Shown piece by piece: positions 59,021 through 64,000 of a stretch of 64,000 nt of DNA. Location of the stretch: NCBI RefSeq assembly GCF_020360975.1, contig NW_025408676.1, positions 1,364,001-1,428,000 on the forward strand, read 5' to 3'. This DNA is from Hirsutella rhossiliensis (Eukaryota > Ascomycota > Sordariomycetes > Hypocreales > Ophiocordycipitaceae). The notes below the pieces were generated by a model. That model was not told where the DNA came from. It did not search any database and saw only the letters and a program-made list of their open reading frames with translations. The first letter of the stretch is position 1. Each line of letters opens with the position of its first letter. A program made the translations under genes and the position numbers.

Positions 59021-62000
59021 ATCCTTTATTTTATTTATACTAAATACTAAGTTATATAGCCGTATTAGTTAGTATATAGGTCTTATTAGTCGATATTATT
59101 ATATTTACTAGTTTAGTTACTATTTTCGTTTATATTACTAAAGCCTATAATAATTTACTTAAATAGTTATTCCTTTTATTTTATTTAGTAGCTAAATTAT
59201 TATAAAATTTTACTTTCTCTTAAATCTACTAATCTTAGAAACTTATATTTTTATTTTAATATAGCTAGCTAGTTCTCTAGTTAATTAGTAGGTTACTCTC
59301 TTATAACTATAAAAGTCTTAATATAAGGTTATATTCTTTAATATCTATAATATTAAAGTTAACTTATTTATTATAACCTTAGATATTAATATTAAGGTAA
59401 TTAATCTTTATATTAATAATTCCGTTATTATAGTTAAAAGCCTCTCCTTTAATATTTATAAGTTTATATAAATCTTTCTTATATCTTTATATAAGTTAGT
59501 AATAATTAACGACTTTAAGTAAAATATAATTACCTATCGCGCTATAGTTTAAAAGTATATATATATAATATCCTATAATTTAGATATTTAATACTATTTA
59601 GTCACTATATCTTACCGTTACTATATATAGGGTCCTTAAATCTTATTATATCGTGCTAGTTTATAGCCCTTTTATAGATAGTATACCTTATTTTTTACTT
59701 AGTCCTTATTTATTTTATTTAGGTATTCTTCTTTAATTTATTATTAATATTATTTCTTTATATTTTTATTAAATAGTATTATAGTAAGGCTTAAAAGACT
59801 AATTTCTTATAGCTAATTAAAGATTTCTTATTTCTTAACGCTATATCGTTTATATTATACTACTTTATAGTTAATTATATACTATACTTTATGATTTTAT
59901 TTATTTTTATACTAAAGGTTAAGTTTTTATTCTACATCTTTTTATTTTATATATAGTATTTTTATATCGATTCTCCCTTAGTTAAATATAGCCTATAGCC
60001 TTTATATATATTACTAATAATCTTTTAATATACTATTATATCGTTTATACTATACCTATACTTTTTTATATTTATAAACTCTATAGTTTAGGTATATATA
60101 TTTATTATAATCTTCCTTATTATATTTAACTTATTATATAAGTCTTTAGAAGATTAAGGGTTTAAATACTTTAAAGTAAGTAGCGTTATACTATTTTTTT
60201 ATTTTAGCGTATTTATAGATTTTATATATCTTTAAAAGATATCTTATTAATAAACTATAATTATCGCGGTATTTAAGTAGTATACTATAATCGGGTTTTA
60301 ATAATATAACTTAGTCGTTTAAGTAGCGTTAATTAATTTTCTAGTAGTTTAGTTTTATACTTAAGTAAGGTTTTAAAAGTACTTATTCCTTAAACTTAAC
60401 TAAGAAAGCGTTATATTATACTTTTATTTAAAAGTATATTATATAATCTAAGTAAACGTATAATATCTATAAAATATACTTATAGTATTTATAAGTAAGT
60501 AGTATTTATAGATTATCTTTAAATTCTCTTTATAGTTACTATTCTTATTATAAAGCTATAAAGGTATCGACTATAGCGATAGCTATAATATAGTCTCCTT
60601 TATATAGTACTAGTTAATATTAAATTAATATAGCTTATTAGTTTTCTATAAGAATTTAAGGCGTTTATTAGGTTCTAATTTTAAGTATTTCTTTAAATTC
60701 TTTAAAGTATAAAGCGTATTCTTTAATTATAGTATTCTCCCTTAATAGTAAGGGTAGTAGTATAAGTTCGTTCTTATCTTTTATTTCTCTAAGTATTTCT
60801 TATTTTTTAAAGCTTATATTATCGATACTTCGTTATTCCTTCTTAGGTTATTATCTAAGTTTTATAAGTATAAGGGCTATATTTATATCTTCTTTATTAT
60901 ATTATTTATAGACTACTTATTATTATTATCGATTTTTATTTTATATATCTTCCTAGAATTATTTACCGTTCTTCCTAATCTAGTCTTAAAAGACTCTTTT
61001 AAGATAAAGGTATTTTAGTTCTATAAATTTAACTTATTTCTATATTTTAGGATCCCTTTATTATATTATTATAAAGGTTTTCTTTAGTAGCTTTAAGAAC
61101 TATTTAGTACCGTTTTTATCGCTTAAGTATACTATATATTTATCGTTATAGTATATAGTCTAACTAAAGAGTTTATACTTTAGTTCCTATCTATTAATAG
61201 CGTTTAAGTATTTCTTACTTTTTAAGGCTAGTACTTAATAGGTTTTCTTTTCCTTATAAGGTTATCTATATTCTTTAAAGTAATATCTAGGTTTCTTATA
61301 GTTAAAATACTTTCCTTTACTTTTTTATATTATATTTAGATCTATCCTACCTAGGTTAGTTATATAGGTATAAGTAATAAGAGTTTCGCGCTTCTTTTTA
61401 TAGTTAGCGCGTTAGTTAAAGTTATTCTTATAGGAAGGGTTTTAGTTTCCTCTTTCTTATTTCTTTTCTTAGTATTACGTATACTATCTATTATCGATTT
61501 ATATTACTATAGCAATATAGTTTAAGAGGCCGTTAGGTCGATCTTTCTTATAAAGTTCGTCCTTAACTTCTTCCTTAAGTCTATTATAGAATCGCGATAT
61601 AAGGGGTTCGTCGTCTTATTTAAGTTTTAAGGTAACTTAATAGAATTTAGTAGTATAGTCCGATATTAAGGTCCTTTATTAAAGTTCTTAAAGTTTCTAT
61701 TTAGCTTCTTATTCTTTATTAGTTATTCTAAATACCTTAGTAATAGCTTCTTTAAATCCTTAGAAACTAGTAAAGACTTTATTTATTTCGCTATTTTATT
61801 ATATTAGTTAGTTATTAAGATAGTCCCTTATAATAGGTCTAAACTAAGTAAGTACCGTTTTAGATAAATAATTTCCTACGTAAAGTACCTTTTCGACTAA
61901 GTTCGAAAGTTTTATTAAGTAAAACTAATAGTAGGCCTTAAGTTAAGTAAGAAAGTCTTAAAGAGTACTATAAGTACTATTAAATAGTCCTAGCTACTTT

Positions 62001-62216
62001 AGTTTAACTACTTCTCTAAGGTCTTTAACTTATCTATTACCTCCTTTATTCCTAAGTAACTATACCTCTTATCGAAGGGTAATAATCTTATATATTATAT
62101 CCTAAGGTAATATAGTAGCTCTAAAGTTAGTTAATCTAGCTTACTATATAGGTATATTAATAGTTACGATATTGCTTAAAGTAACGCGGTATTATACTAA
62201 ATAAGAGCTTTTAACG
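59021..62216 (-). pseudogene. Gypsy B gag, protease and RT N-terminus
   Basis: Minus strand. The 5' untranslated region follows the LTR at 62,216. A Gag frame covers roughly 61,900-61,250 with a zinc knuckle at 61,268-61,309 (YFNYKKPRYYFKEY, ancestral Cys/Cys/His/Cys). Beyond that lie a linker and protease region and then the N-terminal RT part (about 59,400-59,021), which joins the RT at 56,845. Domain limits between 59,400 and 61,200 are not clear to me because of dense stops. All stops look like RIP products. Confidence 0.68.
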
Positions 62217-62666
62217 TATAACGACTAGTATTATTCCTAAGGGATAAACCTATTAAGGGGTTTATATTAGTAGATATAATAGGGCGTAGTCTAAGTAATA
62301 ATATATATATTACGTTAGTAATAAGTTAGAGGTTATAGACTATAGACTATAACTAAGTAATTAAAATTAAAGATAGAATCGTAATAAAGATCTATATTAA
62401 AAGCTAGAGAGCTATCTATTTAAAGGAGTAAAAGTAGGTAGCTATATATACCTATAGAGACTATCCTTAGATTATAGGCTTAGCTATAATCCTTAACGTT
62501 AGATTATATAAAGCGTAGTAATCCTATTAATCCTAGATTACTTAGATCTCTATAATCCCCTCGATCCTATATTTATTAGATAGTCGTACTAACTATTTAT
62601 CCGTTAGACTATATTACGTACTTAACGCGGTCGACCGTTAGCGGCTTAGTAGCTATAGTTATAATA
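62217..62666 (-). repeat. 5' LTR of Gypsy B
   Basis: 450-bp partner of 46,355-46,804. Its outer edge is followed by the AATTA duplication and then by Gypsy E sequence. Confidence 0.9.
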
Positions 62667-62671
62667 AATTA

Positions 62672-62860
62672 AGGAGGATAATAAGCTTAAGTATATTATT
62701 AAAGAGATTTAGTAAGCGCGGTAAAAGTAAAAGGGAAAGGGTAGATAGTAATAGGTACTTATAAAATAATAAGGGTATATAAACTTATTATAGTACTTAC
62801 TAAATAACTTCTAAGAGATAGAAGCCTTAAAGGGATTTAAGAAATAGTAAGGAAATATAA
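62672..62860 (+). pseudogene. Chromodomain of Gypsy E pol
   Basis: Directly continues the E frame after removing element B: LKYIIKEI near 62,690, then a basic stretch and GYTNLL.YLLNNF.EIEALKGF, matching the EYIVEEIL...LVKWKGY...NF order of chromodomains once Gln/Trp stops are allowed for. This module probably directs integration to heterochromatin. Confidence 0.65.
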
Positions 62861-64000
62861 GGGAGAACGATAAAGGAAGGGCGAGAAAAAGGGATAAAGA
62901 GGAAGGTAGAAGATAAAGAAAGGGAAATAAAGGATAGAAAAAGGAGAAAGAAAAAAAGGTAAGAGCTAAGGGATACTTATTAAAAAATAAAGAAAAGATA
63001 AAGAAGAACTATAGTATTAAAGGGAAATAATAAAAGATAAATAAAGGATAAATATAAGATAGATAGCGATAAAGGATAGATAAGGATAAAGATAAAGGTA
63101 AGATATAATAAGATAAGATATAGATATAGTAAGATATACTAAAGATACTAACTTAATTTTAACTAACTATAAACGCCCTTTAACTACCGCTTAATTACTC
63201 TAAGATATTAAGGTATATTTAAGCCTAGTATATAAATATAGCGGTATAAGTAAGCTTAATATACTAAAACGATAATTAAAGATAAATAGTACGATAAAGT
63301 TAAAAGGGGAATAAAGTATATATATAAAGGTCGCTTTAATAGTTATCGAACGTCCTTTAAGTTATATAGTCTTAGAGGGCGTTAATAATAGCGATTATAT
63401 CCTTAGTATACTATTATTATATTAGCTTCTTATTAAATAAAGTTAAAGGAGAGTAATAGATAAAAAGGTAGCGTAATTTAATATAAGTATAGGCAAAGTA
63501 GTTATAAGTATATAGTAACGCTTAATTTTAATAAGTACTATACTATATCCTAATACTTAGCGATATTATTTAGCTTATATAAGTAAGATAAGGTAGCCGC
63601 TATATAGTAGTATTATAGGTCGCGCTATACTTATTAAGAGATATAAGTAAATATATTAATTAGTATAAAGGCAGTAAAGTATAGTCGCTTAGTATACTAA
63701 GAAGCGGGGTACCGCTATATAGAGTAGAGAAGCCAGCGGGCGTATAAGGGCTTATAGTAGTTATAATATAGCGCGGTACGGTAATAGAAGTTAGGTAAAG
63801 TAAGGGCGCGCGCGTAAAAGGAGTAAAGCTTAAAAGAGGAAAAAGAAAGGAAAAGGAAAAAGAGATAAAAGAAGGGTATTTATACGCGGCGGGGTATATA
63901 TATAGTTAGTAAGGTATAGGGGTATATACGCGGAGGAGGGAAGGATAGGGTAGAACGGGCGTATAAAAGGGCGGTATATAAAGGGATAGGGCGAGTATAA
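62861..64000 (+). other. Gypsy E 3' region, purine-rich then unassigned
   Basis: From 62,861 to about 63,130 the plus strand is almost pure A/G with repeated GGATAAA/AAGATAAAG words. It begins as a Lys/Glu/Arg-rich continuation of the pol frame and may end as untranslated purine tract. From 63,131 to the edge I see no gene. The last 250 bases are GC-richer with TATATAAAGG-like boxes (for example near 63,978) and could be part of the E LTR, but no second copy is in the window to prove it. Confidence 0.45.

Larger units (their letters stand above)
46355..62666 (-). mobile_element. Ty3/Gypsy element B, split by Copia D2 and LINE L3
   Basis: LTRs of exactly 450 bp at 46,355-46,804 and 62,217-62,666, with target duplication AATTA at 46,350-46,354 and 62,667-62,671. 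The LTR ends form an inverted repeat (TATAACGACTA and TAGTCGTAATA; TG...CA before RIP). Coding is on the minus strand. Without D2 and L3 the element is about 7.9 kb. It is inserted in Gypsy E, whose reading continues directly after the right duplication. Confidence 0.88.
1..64000. other. RIP-mutated retrotransposon block with no host genes
   Basis: Almost all sequence is depleted of CpA and TpG but keeps CpG, and is rich in TATA, CTATA and TTAAG words. In the recognisable retroelement frames the stops are almost all TAA or TAG at likely Gln or Trp positions. This is what RIP does to repeats in filamentous ascomycetes. CpG retention argues against simple decay of methylated CpG. The exceptions are young or short pieces: the solo LTR at 45,206-45,773, the Copia LTRs near 47.6-48.1 and 53.4-53.9 kb, parts of D2, and the C1 3' LTR. 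No intron-bearing host gene, tRNA or rRNA is visible. Short open frames in the LTRs (for example near 45.4, 47.7 and 53.5 kb, minus strand) are shadows, not genes. Confidence 0.9.

Noticed and set aside
62217..62666. Tandem host-gene duplication to explain the repeat of 46,355-46,804
   Set aside because: Equal 450-bp length, TG...CA-type ends and matching AATTA flanks show that they are the LTRs of one element.

Overview
The window is one block of nested, mutated retrotransposons. I find no host gene, tRNA or rRNA. CpA and TpG are almost absent over long stretches, while CpG stays common. In nearly every recognisable retroelement reading frame the stops are TAA/TAG at positions that look like former Gln or Trp codons. 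That is the signature of repeat-induced point mutation (RIP, C to T in CpA on either strand), so the likely source is a filamentous ascomycete (Pezizomycotina), probably a pericentromeric, subtelomeric or other AT-rich heterochromatic block. The species cannot be named from this.

Left nest (1-34,091). A chromovirus-like Ty3/Gypsy family with 186-bp LTRs (family A) has four copies. A3 (28,470-34,091) is interrupted by two short LINE-tailed non-autonomous elements (N1, N2). It abuts A2 (13,427-28,469), whose left part carries a Tad/I-like LINE (L1, 6,962-13,426). L1 abuts A1 (1-6,961). A1 contains a gag-only LTR element (T1) and a divergent solo Copia LTR; L1 contains a second, inverted gag-only element (T2). 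A2 is also split by a Copia element (C1, 15,156-27,657), which is itself split by the only full-length family A copy, A4 (15,794-22,241). Five-base target duplications, some changed by RIP, fix most of this order.

Middle (34,092-46,349). A broken LTR of a second Copia family (D) is followed by D1 (34,448-40,758, minus), a LINE fragment L2 (minus), and a Gypsy element E (plus). E has gag, protease, RNase H and integrase but no RT. It carries a 568-bp solo Copia LTR (45,206-45,773) that has largely escaped RIP.

Right nest (46,355-62,666). Gypsy element B (minus, 450-bp LTRs, AATTA duplication) is inserted in E. B is split by a nearly intact Copia D2 (47,633-53,929, plus) and by a 5'-truncated LINE copy, L3 (56,862-59,004, minus, 16-bp duplication, TAA-repeat tail). 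E resumes at 62,672 with its chromodomain and runs off the window.

The autonomous families supply gag, protease, RT, RNase H and integrase. The gag-only T elements and the short N elements look like parasites of this machinery. The least expected signals are a reading frame antisense to pol that recurs in all four family A copies, the two identical-length gag-only elements, and the LINE-tailed N elements.
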